From: Massilia agri
Lineage (GTDB): Bacteria > Pseudomonadota > Gammaproteobacteria > Burkholderiales > Burkholderiaceae_D
DNA: 64,000 nt
NCBI RefSeq assembly: GCF_024753255.1
Contig: NZ_JANUHA010000002.1
Span: forward strand, 186,001 to 250,000
Reading direction: 5' to 3'
Shown here: one piece after another, positions 45,053-54,351 of the stretch
How the letters are laid out: each line of letters starts with the position of its first letter
How positions within the stretch are numbered: position 1 is the stretch's first letter
Position numbers and translations under genes: made by a program
The notes under the pieces: model-generated
Seen by the model: the letters and a program-made list of their open reading frames with translations, nothing else
What the model was told of the DNA's origin: nothing
The model's database searches: none

Positions 45053-45224
45053 GTAGGGTGGCGCGGCTCCACCCGGACGCGTGCATACCTGGGGAACTAA
45101 CGCCGCCCACGCGTTCAAACCACGGTGCTGCTGCCCGCTCGTCCATTCATCCACTGGTTGAACGCGTGGGCGGCGGTTACGACGCGGGCTGATCACATCG
45201 TCGGGTGGAGCCGCGCCACCCTAC
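45053..45224. repeat. GTAGGGTG inverted-repeat element, copy C (172 bp, longest)
   Basis: Outer arms are perfect 22 bp inverted repeats (45053-45074 and 45203-45224) beginning GTAGGGTGGCGCGG. Inner arms are perfect 18 bp inverted repeats (45101-45118 and 45158-45175) containing GCGTTCAA/TTGAACGC. It sits between a terminator and the XRE gene promoter, in a tandem intergenic region and not a convergent one. No stop codon is contributed here. It has no open frame of note. Confidence 0.9.
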
Positions 45225-45253
45225 GGTCCCCGGCGATGCATACGCCCGCGGTA

Positions 45254-45282
45254 TTGCTCAATGTATCGTTCGCAGGTACATT
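45254..45282 (+). promoter_or_regulatory. Sigma-70-like promoter of the XRE regulator
   Basis: TTGCTC (45254-45259), a 17-base spacer and TACATT (45277-45282) end 30 bases ahead of the ATG. AATGTA directly after the -35 box and TACATT at the -10 box are inverted repeats and may be an operator for autoregulation. Confidence 0.5.
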
Positions 45283-45312
45283 CAGTCGAGATTACCCATC
45301 CATAGGAAAACC

Positions 45313-46047
45313 ATGAGCTCCCCCGAACAGGTCCTCGACGTCCTGCGCGCCGAACTGCGCGCCACCGGCATCACCTACAAGGGCCTGGCCGAGCGCATCG
45401 GGGTAAGCGAATCGAGCGTCAAGCGCATGTTCGGGCAGAAGGACATGGCGCTGTCGCGCCTGGCGCAGATCTGCCAGGTGACCGGCATCGCCATGGAAGA
45501 CGTGCTGCGCCGGGCCGCCGATGCGCGGCCCCAGGCGGATGCCCTCACCCTGCCCCAGGAGACCTCGCTGGTGGCCAATCCGCGCCTGCTCCTGATGGCG
45601 ATCTGCTGCCTCGGGCACTGGTCGCTGGAACAGGTGATCGAGACCTATCGCCTGACGGAAGCCGAATGCATCACCCTGCTGGCCGAGCTCGACCGGCTGG
45701 GCCTGATCGAGCTGAAACCCCTGAACAGGTACAGCCTGCGCGTCTCGAATGCCTTCCGCTGGCTGCCGGACGGCCCGGTGCAGCGCTTTTTCCGCGAACA
45801 CGTGGTGGCCGATTACTTCGCGGGCGGCTTCAACCGCCCGGGTGAAGCCCTGATGTGCCTGCCTGCCCGCCTGTCCAGCGCCAGCGCCCAGGAGCTGGCC
45901 CAGAAGATCGCCCAACTGGCCGGCGAACTGGCGCGCCTGCATCGCAACGACCGCCGCCTGCCGCCCGAGGACCGCGAAGGCTACACCCTGTTGCTCGGTT
46001 TCCGGTCCTGGGAATTCGCGGCCTTCACGGCCCTGAGGCGCAGCTAG
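45313..46047 (+). CDS. XRE-family helix-turn-helix regulator
   Basis: A 244-residue protein. Residues about 5-62 form an XRE/Cro HTH (ITYKGLAERIGVSESSVKRM, then LSRLAQICQVTGIAMEDVL). The larger C-terminal part begins with a possible winged-helix segment (YRLTEAECITLLAELDRLGL) and is not a known sensor domain. Start 45313 has AGGAAAA upstream and is preceded by a promoter-like sequence. The immediate neighbours give no clear target. A strong bidirectional terminator follows. Confidence 0.8.
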   Translation: MSSPEQVLDVLRAELRATGITYKGLAERIGVSESSVKRMFGQKDMALSRLAQICQVTGIAMEDVLRRAADARPQADALTLPQETSLVANPRLLLMAICCLGHWSLEQVIETYRLTEAECITLLAELDRLGLIELKPLNRYSLRVSNAFRWLPDGPVQRFFREHVVADYFAGGFNRPGEALMCLPARLSSASAQELAQKIAQLAGELARLHRNDRRLPPEDREGYTLLLGFRSWEFAAFTALRRS

Positions 46048-46054
46048 CCGCAGC

Positions 46055-46092
46055 AAACGAAGAAGGCCGCATCGTTGCGGCCTTCTTCGTTT
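46055..46092. terminator. Bidirectional terminator between the XRE gene and gspC
   Basis: A 17 bp perfect stem (46055-46071 with 46076-46092) and TCGT loop have AAA/TTT at the base on both strands. The arms begin AAACGAAGAAGGCCGCA. It serves the plus-strand XRE gene and the end of the minus-strand gsp operon. Confidence 0.9.
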
Positions 46093-46125
46093 GGTGCTTG
46101 GAACCTATCCCATAAGAATGGGTTT

Positions 46126-46833
46126 TTACTGCACCGGCGCCGGCTGGCCCGGATTGACGTTCCTGGTCGGCGGCGGCATCTGCGTCTGGTTCGGCGGCGG
46201 CGGCGGCTGGTCGGGCGGGGGGCCGGACTGGTCGGCCGCGCCCGGGTCCATCTGCGGCTCGGGCACCACCTGCGGCTGGCCGGTGGTCGGCACGGCTTGC
46301 GCCGGCACACCCTGCTGCATGCCCGGCGGCGCCACCACGGCGCCCGGCGAGGTCTGGGGTTCGATGCCCGGGGCCGGTTCGGTTGCCACAGGCTCCGCGC
46401 GCGGGGCCGGCGGAACGCCGCCGCCATTTTGCGACGGCCCGGTATCGGGCGCCAGGTCGACCCGCTTCATCACGCCGCCCTCGGACAGCATCACATAGCG
46501 CGGATGCACCTCGGCCACGGTCACGCCGGGCACGATCTCGCGGCCGATGCGCACGGCCTTGGGCGGCGAGCCGTCGGCCACCAGGATGACGGCGCTGTTC
46601 GCGCCGGCCGCCACCACGCCGGTCAGCTGGTAATTCGAGATCGCCACCGCCGCCGGCTGGCCGCCGAACAGGGTGGCGGCCGCGTCCATGCTGGGTTCGG
46701 CTTGCACCACGGCGGGCGGCGGCGCCAGCGGACGCTGCTCGGGCCGGTACAGCTGCAGGAACCAGTAGGCGACCGACGCCGCCAGCAGGATCAGGGCCAG
46801 CACGGTGAGGAGAAGGGGCAAGCGCTTGTTCAT
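46126..46833 (-). CDS. gspC: Type II secretion protein GspC
   Basis: A 235-residue inner-membrane protein. The single N-terminal transmembrane anchor (LLLTVLALILLAASVAYWFL) is followed by an HR-like domain (YQLTGVVAAGANSAVILVAD, then VMLSEGGVMKRVDL) that contacts the secretin N0 domain. The C-terminal ~90 residues are Pro/Gln-rich, and no PDZ domain is present, unlike many GspC. It is the last gene of the gsp operon, 27 bases after gspF, although in classical operons gspC is first. Confidence 0.8.
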   Translation of the reverse strand: MNKRLPLLLTVLALILLAASVAYWFLQLYRPEQRPLAPPPAVVQAEPSMDAAATLFGGQPAAVAISNYQLTGVVAAGANSAVILVADGSPPKAVRIGREIVPGVTVAEVHPRYVMLSEGGVMKRVDLAPDTGPSQNGGGVPPAPRAEPVATEPAPGIEPQTSPGAVVAPPGMQQGVPAQAVPTTGQPQVVPEPQMDPGAADQSGPPPDQPPPPPNQTQMPPPTRNVNPGQPAPVQ

Positions 46834-46860
46834 GTCTTATTGTTTTTCCGTGTTCATGTC

Positions 46861-48081
46861 TTACTGCACCAGCTGGTTGATTTCGATAATCGGCATCAGG
46901 ACCGCCAGCACGATCAGCAGCACCACCAGGCCCATGGCCAGGATCAGCACCGGCTCGAGCAGGCCGGCGATGGTCAGCGTGCGGCGCTCGAGATCGGCCT
47001 GCTGGGAACTGGCCGCGCGCTCGAGCATGGAGGGCAGTTCGCCGGTGATCTCGCCGGCGCGGATCATGTGCACCAGCATGGGCGGGAAATGCTTCTGCGC
47101 CGACAGCGCGCGCGCCAGGCTCACGCCCTCGCGCACGCTGGCCGTGGCCTGCTCGACCAGTTCGCGCATGGCGACGTTCGACAGGGTGTCGCGGCTGGTC
47201 TCGAGCGCCCGCAGGATGGGCACGCCGGAACCGGTCGTGATCGCCAGCGTGCTGGCGAAGCGCGCCGTGTTCAGGCTGCGCTCGAACTTGCCGTAGACGG
47301 GCGCGTTCAGCAGCCAGGTGTGCCAGCGCCGCTTCAGGTCCGGGTTGCGCAGCGCGCGCCGCCACAGCCAGAAGGCGCCCACGATGAGGATGGCCATGTA
47401 GATGCCGTAGGCGCGGACGAAGTCCGAGATCGCCAGCATCATCACCGTGAGGAAGGGCAGCTTTTGCTTGGTGTTGGCAAACACCGAGACGATCTGCGGC
47501 ACCACATAGGTGAGCAGGAAGATCACGATGGCGAAGGCCACCACGGTGACGATCGCCGGGTAGGTAAACGCCAGGCGCACCTTCTGCACCAGGGCATTGC
47601 GGCGTTCGATGTAGTCGGCCAGGCGCGACAGCACGCGCGCCAGCTGGCCGATCTGTTCGCCCGAGGAGACGAGCGCGCGGTAGATCTCGGCGAAGTCGCG
47701 CGGGTGGCGCGACAGCGCCGACGAGAAGGAGACGCCGCCCATCACCTCGGAACGGATCGAGGCGATCAGGTCGCGCACATAGGGGCGCTCGGCCTGTTCC
47801 AGCAGGGCGGTGAAGGCCTGTTCGAGCGGCAGCCCGGCTTCCAGCAGGCTGGCCAGCTGGCGCGTGAACAGGGCCAGCTCGACCTGGGACAGGCGCTCGC
47901 CCAGGCCACGCGAGCGGGTGGCGCCGGTTTCATCGACCTGGGCCGCGATCTGCTCGACCGACAGCGGCGTCAGGCCTTGCGTGCGCAGGTCGGCGCGCGC
48001 CGAGCGCGGGCTGTCGGCATTGACGACACCCTTCCTGGTGGCGCCGCCGGCGTCGACGGCTTCATAGCGAAATGCCGGCAT
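46861..48081 (-). CDS. gspF: Type II secretion inner-membrane platform protein GspF
   Basis: A 406-residue polytopic protein with two repeated T2SSF domains. The N-terminal MPAFRYEAVDAGGATRKGVV is typical, each repeat carries the FSSALSRHPRDFAEIYRALV or FPPMLVHMIRAGEITGELP type motif, and three transmembrane segments are seen. It anchors the GspE ATPase and probably rotates or moves pseudopilin subunits. It follows gspE by 10 bases. Confidence 0.95.
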   Translation of the reverse strand: MPAFRYEAVDAGGATRKGVVNADSPRSARADLRTQGLTPLSVEQIAAQVDETGATRSRGLGERLSQVELALFTRQLASLLEAGLPLEQAFTALLEQAERPYVRDLIASIRSEVMGGVSFSSALSRHPRDFAEIYRALVSSGEQIGQLARVLSRLADYIERRNALVQKVRLAFTYPAIVTVVAFAIVIFLLTYVVPQIVSVFANTKQKLPFLTVMMLAISDFVRAYGIYMAILIVGAFWLWRRALRNPDLKRRWHTWLLNAPVYGKFERSLNTARFASTLAITTGSGVPILRALETSRDTLSNVAMRELVEQATASVREGVSLARALSAQKHFPPMLVHMIRAGEITGELPSMLERAASSQQADLERRTLTIAGLLEPVLILAMGLVVLLIVLAVLMPIIEINQLVQ

Positions 48082-48091
48082 TGTTCAGCCT

Positions 48092-49513
48092 TTAATCCTT
48101 GGTGACACGCACGAGTTCCGCGCGCGTGGTGGTGCCGTCCGCCAGCCAGCGCTCGCCATCCTCGCGCATGGTCTTCATGCCGTTCTTCTGGGCCGTCTCG
48201 CGTATCTCGGCTTCGGACGCCTGGTTGTGGATCTGGGCGCGGATCTCTTCGGTGGTTTCCAGCAGCTCGTAGACGCCGACCCGGCCGTGGTAGCCGGTGT
48301 GGCCGCAGCGCTCGCAGCCGACCGCATGCCAGCCGCTGGCATCATTGACCTTGCAGTAGACGCAGAGTTTGCGGACCAGGCGCTGGGCCATCACGCCCAG
48401 CAGGGAGGACGACAACAGGAACGGTTCGATGCCCATGTCCAGCAGGCGGGTGACGGCCGAGGCCGAGTCGTTCGTGTGCAGGGTCGCCAGCACCAGGTGG
48501 CCGGTGAGCGAGGCCTGCACCGCGATCTGCGCCGTCTCCAGGTCGCGGATCTCGCCGATCATGATCACATCCGGGTCCTGGCGCAGGATCGCCCGCAGGG
48601 CCTTGGCGAAGGTCATGTCGATGCGCGCATTGACCTGGGTCTGGCCGACGCCGTTGAGGTCGTACTCGATCGGGTCTTCCACCGTCATGATGTTGGTGGT
48701 GGACGCGTTCAGGCGCGACAGCGCCGCGTACAAGGTGGTGGTTTTACCGGAGCCGGTCGGGCCCGTCACCAGCACGATGCCGTGGGGCTGGTTGATCAGG
48801 CGGTCGAACTGCGGCAGCATGTCCGGCGCCATGCCGAGGTGGCCGAGGTCGAGGCGCCCGGCTTCCTTGTCCAGCAGACGCAGCACGGCGCGCTCGCCAT
48901 GGCCGGTCGGCAGGGTCGAGACGCGCACGTCGACGGGTTTGCCGCCGATGCGCAGGGTGATGCGGCCGTCCTGCGGCAGGCGCTTCTCGGCGATGTCGAG
49001 CTGCGACATGATCTTGATACGCGAGATCAGGGAGGCGTGGATCGCCTTCTTGGGACGCACGATGTCGCGCAGCGCGCCGTCGACGCGGAAGCGCACCACC
49101 GAGGTCTGCTCGAAAGGCTCGATGTGGATGTCCGAGGCGCCTTCGCGCAGCGACTGCGTGAGCAGCGCGTTGATCATGCGGATGACGGGCGCATCGTCCG
49201 AGGATTCCAGCAGGTCTTCGATGGCGGGCACGTCCTGCAGCAGCCTGGTGAGGTCGAGGTCGGCATCGAATTCATCGACCACCTGCGAGGCGTCGCCGCC
49301 GGCGCCGGCATAGGCCTTGGCGATCGCATCGTCGAGCTCGCCACGTTCGAGGCGGCGCAGGGTGATGCGGCCGAAGCGGCGCGACACCTCCGCGATGGCG
49401 GCGGGCGCCGTGGCGCTGGAGACCAGCACTTCGATCGGCTGTCCCGCTTCCTCGCCGCCGCGCGCCAGCACGCCGTGGTCACGGGCGAAGGCGAAAGGCA
49501 AGAGATTGTTCAT
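48092..49513 (-). CDS. gspE: Type II secretion ATPase GspE
   Basis: A 473-residue cytoplasmic ATPase that drives pseudopilus assembly. Walker A is [15 protein letters not shown]. The Asp box, Walker B ([12 protein letters not shown]) and His box ([14 protein letters not shown]) are complete. The zinc site has two CxxC pairs (CVYC and CERC). ATG 49513 is chosen; GTG at 49519 is also possible and lies next to the gspD stop at 49521-49523. The N-terminal domain is shorter than in E. coli GspE, where it binds GspL. Confidence 0.95.
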   Translation of the reverse strand: MNNLLPFAFARDHGVLARGGEEAGQPIEVLVSSATAPAAIAEVSRRFGRITLRRLERGELDDAIAKAYAGAGGDASQVVDEFDADLDLTRLLQDVPAIEDLLESSDDAPVIRMINALLTQSLREGASDIHIEPFEQTSVVRFRVDGALRDIVRPKKAIHASLISRIKIMSQLDIAEKRLPQDGRITLRIGGKPVDVRVSTLPTGHGERAVLRLLDKEAGRLDLGHLGMAPDMLPQFDRLINQPHGIVLVTGPTGSGKTTTLYAALSRLNASTTNIMTVEDPIEYDLNGVGQTQVNARIDMTFAKALRAILRQDPDVIMIGEIRDLETAQIAVQASLTGHLVLATLHTNDSASAVTRLLDMGIEPFLLSSSLLGVMAQRLVRKLCVYCKVNDASGWHAVGCERCGHTGYHGRVGVYELLETTEEIRAQIHNQASEAEIRETAQKNGMKTMREDGERWLADGTTTRAELVRVTKD

Positions 49514-49520
49514 GTTCACA

Positions 49521-51842
49521 TCACTTCTGGTTCGATGGCGTCACCGGACGGAACTGCGAGGCCGGCTGCTGTCCCTGCTGACCTTGCTGCTGGGGCGGCA
49601 CCGGCTGGCCGCTGGCTGCGCCGGGCGCGGCGCCCGCAGCCGGGGCCGTCTGCACCGGCGCGGTCGCCATGGTGCCGCCGACGGGAGGCTGGCCGTTGGT
49701 CAGCGGCGGCAGCAGCGGCGCGCCGAGGCTGCGCATCAGGATGGTCTGTTCTTCCTGTGCCTGGCCGGCGGCGCCGGCGGCGCGCATGTATTCGTAGCGG
49801 TCCATGGCGATCGAATTCGATGCTTCCTTGCTGCGCACCACGACCGGGCGCAGGAACACCATCAGGTTGGTCTTGGTCCGGGTGCGGCTGCGGTACTTGA
49901 ACAGGTTGCCCAGCACCGGGATGTCGCCCAGGCCGCGTACTTTCTCTTCGCCATCGCCCTCGGTGTCTTCGATGAGGCCGCCGAGCACGATGATCTGGCC
50001 GTCGTCGGCCAGCACATTGGTCTCGATCGCACGGACATTGGTCGTCAGGCCGGACGCGGCATTGCGGGTGGACTGGTCGACGCTGGAGTTCTCGTGGTAG
50101 ATCGCCATCTTGATCGTACCCCCTTCCGAGATCTGCGGGCGCACTTTCAGGAGCAGGCCGACGTCGCGGCGGTCGACCGTGGTGAAGGGATTGCCGCCGC
50201 CGGTGGTCGAGTTGGTGGTGTAGGAGCCCGTGATGATCGGGACGTTCTGGCCGACCTTGATGGTGGCCAGCTCGTTGTCGAGGGTGATCATGTTCGGCGT
50301 CGACAGGATGTTGCCGTTGCCGTCGTTTTCCAGCGCGCGCGCCACCGCGCCCAGGCCGAGCTCGCCGCCGACCTGGCGGAACAGGCCGATGGTCAGGCCC
50401 GGCACCGAGGGCACGCCGGTATCGGCGGAGAGGCCGTTGCGCGCGGCCGCGACCAGGTTGACGATATTGCTGTTGGTGCCGCTGCTGAAGGACTGCAGGC
50501 CGCCGATGCGGTACTTGCTGTCGGAGTCGCCGCTGGCGCCGATCCACTGCACGCCGAATTCGGAGGCCTTGTTGGAGGTGACTTCGACCACCAGCGCTTC
50601 GATATAGACCTGGGCGCGGCGCACGTCGAGCTGGTCGATGACGTTGCGCAGGTTGCGGTAGACCGCGTCCGGCGCGGTGATGATCAGGCTGTTGGTCGAA
50701 GCATCGGCCTGGATGAAGCCGGAACCCTGGCCGCCGCCGGCGCCGCCCGCGGTGAGCTGGCTCTGCTGGCCGTAGGTGTTGCCGGTGCCGGCCATGCCGG
50801 TGCTGCTCTGCTGGCCCTGCTGGCCACCGAGGCCGCCCTGGCCGGTGCCGCTCGTTGCGCCCGCCTGGATCGAGCCGCCCGAGGTGCCCTGCTGCTGCAC
50901 CGGCACGGCGGAGGCATCCTGCGAGACCACGGCGCGCAGGGTCTGCGCGACGCGGCTGGCGTCGGCGTTTTTGAGGTAGACGACGTGGATATTGCCTTGT
51001 GTCGAGGTCTGCTGGTCGAGGCGGGCGATCAGGGACTTGGCGAGATTCGCGCGCGCCTGCGAAGGCGCGCGCACGACCACCGAGTTGGTGCGCGGATCGG
51101 CCAGCACCGTGACGCGGCCCGAGTCGCCGCCGGCCGCCGGTTCCATCAGGCGCTGCACCAGGGTGGCGATGTCGCTGGCAATGGCGTTGCGCACCGGGAT
51201 GACCTCGAGGTCGGCCGCCACCGGGGTGTCGAGCGCGGCGATGATCTTGGCCAGGCGGCGCAGGTTGTCGGCGTAGTCGGTGATGACCAGGGTGTTGTTG
51301 CCCGGGTTCGCCATGATGGAATTGTTCGGCGAAATCAGGGGACGCAGCACGGCCGTCAGGTTGGCCGCCGACTCATAGGCCAGGTAGAACACCTGGGTGG
51401 CGATCTGGTCGCCGGTGGCCTTGCTGGCGCGCACGCCGCCGACCTGGGTCGGCGCGGACTGGGCCTTGGCTTCCGCTTCCGGCACCACCTTGGCATAGCC
51501 GTCGCCGCTGGTCACCACCGCATAGCCCTGCAGGCGCAGGGTCGAGGTGAGCAGGCCGAAGGCCTGGGTCTTGGTCAGCGATTTCTCGGAGACCAGGGTG
51601 ATCGTGCCCTTGACGCGCGGGTCGATGATGAAGGTCATGCCGGTGTAGTGGCCGATCGCCTTGATCACCGACTCGATGTCGGCATTGACGAAGCTCAGCG
51701 CGGCGGCATTCGGATTGTCCTGGGCCCAGGCGGGTGCAGGCGGCACGGCCAGGGTCGCCGCGCAGCACAGCATGGCGCCGGCCGCGATGCGGCGCAGCGA
51801 GGGGATGGCGGGGGCGAAGGTGGTACGGGAAATTTTCTTCAT
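49521..51842 (-). CDS. gspD: Type II secretion secretin GspD
   Basis: A 773-residue outer-membrane secretin. A signal peptide (to about residue 41, APAWAQ) is followed by N0-N3 domains and the secretin core ([20 protein letters not shown], then [29 protein letters not shown]). The N3 region carries a Gly/Gln/Ser-rich insert of about 60 residues (around [14 protein letters not shown]), and the C-terminus is Pro/Gln-rich. No GspS pilotin gene is nearby. The start overlaps the gspN stop by one base. Confidence 0.95.
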   Translation of the reverse strand: MKKISRTTFAPAIPSLRRIAAGAMLCCAATLAVPPAPAWAQDNPNAAALSFVNADIESVIKAIGHYTGMTFIIDPRVKGTITLVSEKSLTKTQAFGLLTSTLRLQGYAVVTSGDGYAKVVPEAEAKAQSAPTQVGGVRASKATGDQIATQVFYLAYESAANLTAVLRPLISPNNSIMANPGNNTLVITDYADNLRRLAKIIAALDTPVAADLEVIPVRNAIASDIATLVQRLMEPAAGGDSGRVTVLADPRTNSVVVRAPSQARANLAKSLIARLDQQTSTQGNIHVVYLKNADASRVAQTLRAVVSQDASAVPVQQQGTSGGSIQAGATSGTGQGGLGGQQGQQSSTGMAGTGNTYGQQSQLTAGGAGGGQGSGFIQADASTNSLIITAPDAVYRNLRNVIDQLDVRRAQVYIEALVVEVTSNKASEFGVQWIGASGDSDSKYRIGGLQSFSSGTNSNIVNLVAAARNGLSADTGVPSVPGLTIGLFRQVGGELGLGAVARALENDGNGNILSTPNMITLDNELATIKVGQNVPIITGSYTTNSTTGGGNPFTTVDRRDVGLLLKVRPQISEGGTIKMAIYHENSSVDQSTRNAASGLTTNVRAIETNVLADDGQIIVLGGLIEDTEGDGEEKVRGLGDIPVLGNLFKYRSRTRTKTNLMVFLRPVVVRSKEASNSIAMDRYEYMRAAGAAGQAQEEQTILMRSLGAPLLPPLTNGQPPVGGTMATAPVQTAPAAGAAPGAASGQPVPPQQQGQQGQQPASQFRPVTPSNQK

Positions 51843-52615
51843 TATCTGAACTCGAGTGCGATTATGTTCTTGCCGTTCACCATGCGGCGCTGGCCCAGCA
51901 GATTGAGCATATTGCCCAGCGTCTCTTCGTAACCGTCGGCGGCCGAGGCCTGGCCGGAAAAGCGCAGCCGGCCGTTCTGCAATGCGCCCGCGCCCGACAG
52001 GACCAGGGCGCCGCGCACCGTGCGCAGGTTCAGGTCGGCCTGGCTGCCGCGCCAGTCGAACACCATCTCGTAGCTGCCGAGCGGCCGGATCGGCGCCATG
52101 CGCGAACCCATGTCGGTGAGGCTCAAGACCGTGCGGCCCTGCACCGTCACGCTATTGGGCTGGCGCAGCAGGTCGAGGGTGTTCCACACCAGCCGGATGC
52201 TGCCGGTGGGCGCCAGGGTGTTGAGCGGCGCGCCGAGGCCGGCCAGGCCCTCGGCCGGCAGCAGCAGTTCGCCGCTGCTCACCTGCCACTGCGACCAGCT
52301 GCCTTCGATGCGTACCGGACCCGCCAGCGCCTGCGGGTTCTCGACCGTCATGCTCACCGAACCGAACAGCACCAGCGGCGACAGGCGCCAGGCGAAACGT
52401 CCCGGCAGCAGCGGCGTCACCGCACCGCCCTCGCCGGGCGCCCCGCCGATAAAGGCTGAGCCGTTCCAGAGCGTACCCTGCGCATCCCCGAGAGTCAAAC
52501 GGCCGCCCGTCTGGCGCTCGACCATGGGACCGAGCCAGGAAGCGGGCAGGAAGGCGAGGACCGTGACCAGCACCGCCAGCACGACCAGCGCCGACCAGGC
52601 AAGCAGGCGCTTCAT
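51842..52615 (-). CDS. gspN: Type II secretion protein GspN
   Basis: A 257-residue protein with an N-terminal membrane anchor (LLAWSALVVLAVLVTVLAFL) and a periplasmic domain containing TLGDAQGTLWNGSAFI, typical of GspN. GspN is present in only some T2SS and its exact role is unclear; it may link the inner-membrane platform with the secretin. It is coupled by overlaps on both sides (ATGA with gspM, TAATG with gspD). Confidence 0.88.
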   Translation of the reverse strand: MKRLLAWSALVVLAVLVTVLAFLPASWLGPMVERQTGGRLTLGDAQGTLWNGSAFIGGAPGEGGAVTPLLPGRFAWRLSPLVLFGSVSMTVENPQALAGPVRIEGSWSQWQVSSGELLLPAEGLAGLGAPLNTLAPTGSIRLVWNTLDLLRQPNSVTVQGRTVLSLTDMGSRMAPIRPLGSYEMVFDWRGSQADLNLRTVRGALVLSGAGALQNGRLRFSGQASAADGYEETLGNMLNLLGQRRMVNGKNIIALEFR

Positions 52616-53130
52616 TGCGGCGTGCCCAGGTTCTGGCGCAAGGTGAGTGTGGCATCCACCTGCCCCGCCGCCGGCAGCCCGGTGAAGGCGGCGTCCTGCA
52701 CCTGGATGCGGTTCTCGCGGCGCTGGGCATCGAGCCAGGCCACCAGGTTGGCGAAGGAGACGTTGTTGAACTGGACCTTGGCGTATTCGCCGGTGAGCGT
52801 GAGCGAACCGGGCACCAGGCTGCGCTGGGCCAGGCTGGCCGTCAAGGCCTCGCGGGTCATGGGCGCCGGCGGCGGCGCCGGGTTGGCGGCCAGGGCGCCG
52901 GCCTCGGCGGCCATGGTCTGCAGCTGGGCGGCCTGCTGGCGCAGCTGGGGCAGCGAACGCTGCAGGCGGTCGCGCCCTTCGATGGCGGGCGCCAGCAGCA
53001 GCGCATACACAAGGGCGACGAGGACCACGGCCGCGCCGATGGCGAGGAATTTGCGCTCCTGCTCGGTGCGGGCCAGCCAGTAGGCGAGCGCGCGTTCGCG
53101 CAGGGCCACGATAGTTGCTGCTGCTTTCAT
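52612..53130 (-). CDS. gspM: Type II secretion protein GspM
   Basis: A 172-residue bitopic protein. It has a short cytoplasmic end, one transmembrane segment (FLAIGAAVVLVALVYALLLA), a coiled coil (DRLQRSLPQLRQQAAQLQTM) and a ferredoxin-like periplasmic domain (NVSFANLVAWLDAQRRENR). It pairs with GspL. ATG 53130 was chosen for its ATGA overlap with gspL and not the TTG at 53133. Confidence 0.88.
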   Translation of the reverse strand: MKAAATIVALRERALAYWLARTEQERKFLAIGAAVVLVALVYALLLAPAIEGRDRLQRSLPQLRQQAAQLQTMAAEAGALAANPAPPPAPMTREALTASLAQRSLVPGSLTLTGEYAKVQFNNVSFANLVAWLDAQRRENRIQVQDAAFTGLPAAGQVDATLTLRQNLGTPQ

Positions 53131-54335
53131 CAAGGGGCTCCGGTGCTGCGAATCGCCCAGGTCGCGGGCGCGGTTTCTTCCAGGCTCAGGTTGCGCGCGC
53201 TCAAGGCGGTGCGCAGCTGGCCCGTTGTAGCGGGGTCGACGGTTTCAGGTTTGACCCGAACAGTCAGGGTGCGTTCGCGGAACTCCATTGACGCAATGCC
53301 GGGCGGACGCGGTAGCGTGCGTGTCGTTTCGCCCAGCACGCCGGCCATCCAGCCGAATTCGCCGCTCGAGACCTGGCCGCCGGCCGCCTTGGCGCGGGCA
53401 ATGTTCTGCTGCATCTGGGCCACCGGATCGATCACCGGCTGGTTCGGGTAGGCATTGCGGAAGGTCTGGCTCATGCCCTCGCGCACGGCGGTGGCTTCGC
53501 GCTTCAGGCGCAGCCATTCGATGTTGACGCCGATGATGTTGACCACGATGGCGGCGATGGCGAGGCGGATCGGCCAGCGCCAGCGGCTCCAGTCACGCTG
53601 GGCGACGCCGGCCGTTCCCAGGCCCGGGACCAGGTCCAGGGTGCTGCTTTTACTTCCTGCGATCCAGTGAGCCCAGGCATCGCTTTCCAGCGCGATGCCG
53701 GGACCGGCTTCGGCCAGCAGGGCCTGGTATTCGCCCAGCTGCTCGTGCGGCACGTAGAGCACCAGCGGGGCATCGCCGGCCAGCGCGCGCGCCGTCTGCA
53801 AAACGGCCGAGGGGTTGCCGTCGAGGGCCAGGCCGAGGCCTTCGTACTGGCCCTGGCGCAGCAGCAACTCTCCGGCGCCGATGGCGGCGCTGGCGCTGCC
53901 CGGCTGCAGGGGCAGGCACAGCTGCGAAGGCATGGCGGCGACCGCGCGCGCGCCCATGCCGAGCAGGGCTTTCACGAGCGGTTCGAACCAGTCGCGCTGC
54001 ACCACGGCGACCGGGCGGCGGCCGTCGGGCAGCGCGGGGCCGGCGACCAGCACGGCATCGAGCGGGTCGCCGAGGATATGTTCTTCGACCAGGGCCGGCA
54101 GGGCCGCGCGCAGGCGGGCACCGGTGAGCGGCGGGGCCTGGACCGCCAGCAGGGTGACGTCGGCGCCGGCCAGCAGCACCACCACGCGGCGGCTGGCGGC
54201 AACCATGTCGCCCAGGTTGCGCAACAGGCCTTCGCCCTGCTGCGCGATGGCGCCGCCGTCGTCGACCAGGGCGAAACGGCACAGGGCGCCTTCGCCTTCG
54301 GCTCTGGCCGGGTGCCGGATATAAAGTGTAGTCAA
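53130..54335 (-). CDS. gspL: Type II secretion protein GspL
   Basis: A 401-residue inner-membrane protein with an actin-like cytoplasmic domain (about 1-250) that binds GspE, one transmembrane segment (RLAIAAIVVNIIGVNIEWLR region) and a small periplasmic domain. The start is TTG at 54335; no in-frame ATG exists before the conserved region, and the ribosome-binding site is poor, so expression may depend on coupling with gspK 16 bases upstream. Confidence 0.87.
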   Translation of the reverse strand: MTTLYIRHPARAEGEGALCRFALVDDGGAIAQQGEGLLRNLGDMVAASRRVVVLLAGADVTLLAVQAPPLTGARLRAALPALVEEHILGDPLDAVLVAGPALPDGRRPVAVVQRDWFEPLVKALLGMGARAVAAMPSQLCLPLQPGSASAAIGAGELLLRQGQYEGLGLALDGNPSAVLQTARALAGDAPLVLYVPHEQLGEYQALLAEAGPGIALESDAWAHWIAGSKSSTLDLVPGLGTAGVAQRDWSRWRWPIRLAIAAIVVNIIGVNIEWLRLKREATAVREGMSQTFRNAYPNQPVIDPVAQMQQNIARAKAAGGQVSSGEFGWMAGVLGETTRTLPRPPGIASMEFRERTLTVRVKPETVDPATTGQLRTALSARNLSLEETAPATWAIRSTGAP

Positions 54336-54351
54336 ACTGTCTCGCTTTCTT

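Noticed and set aside
53985-54000. GGTTCGAACC-like tRNA T-loop
   Set aside because: It lies inside gspL, and no cloverleaf can be drawn around it.
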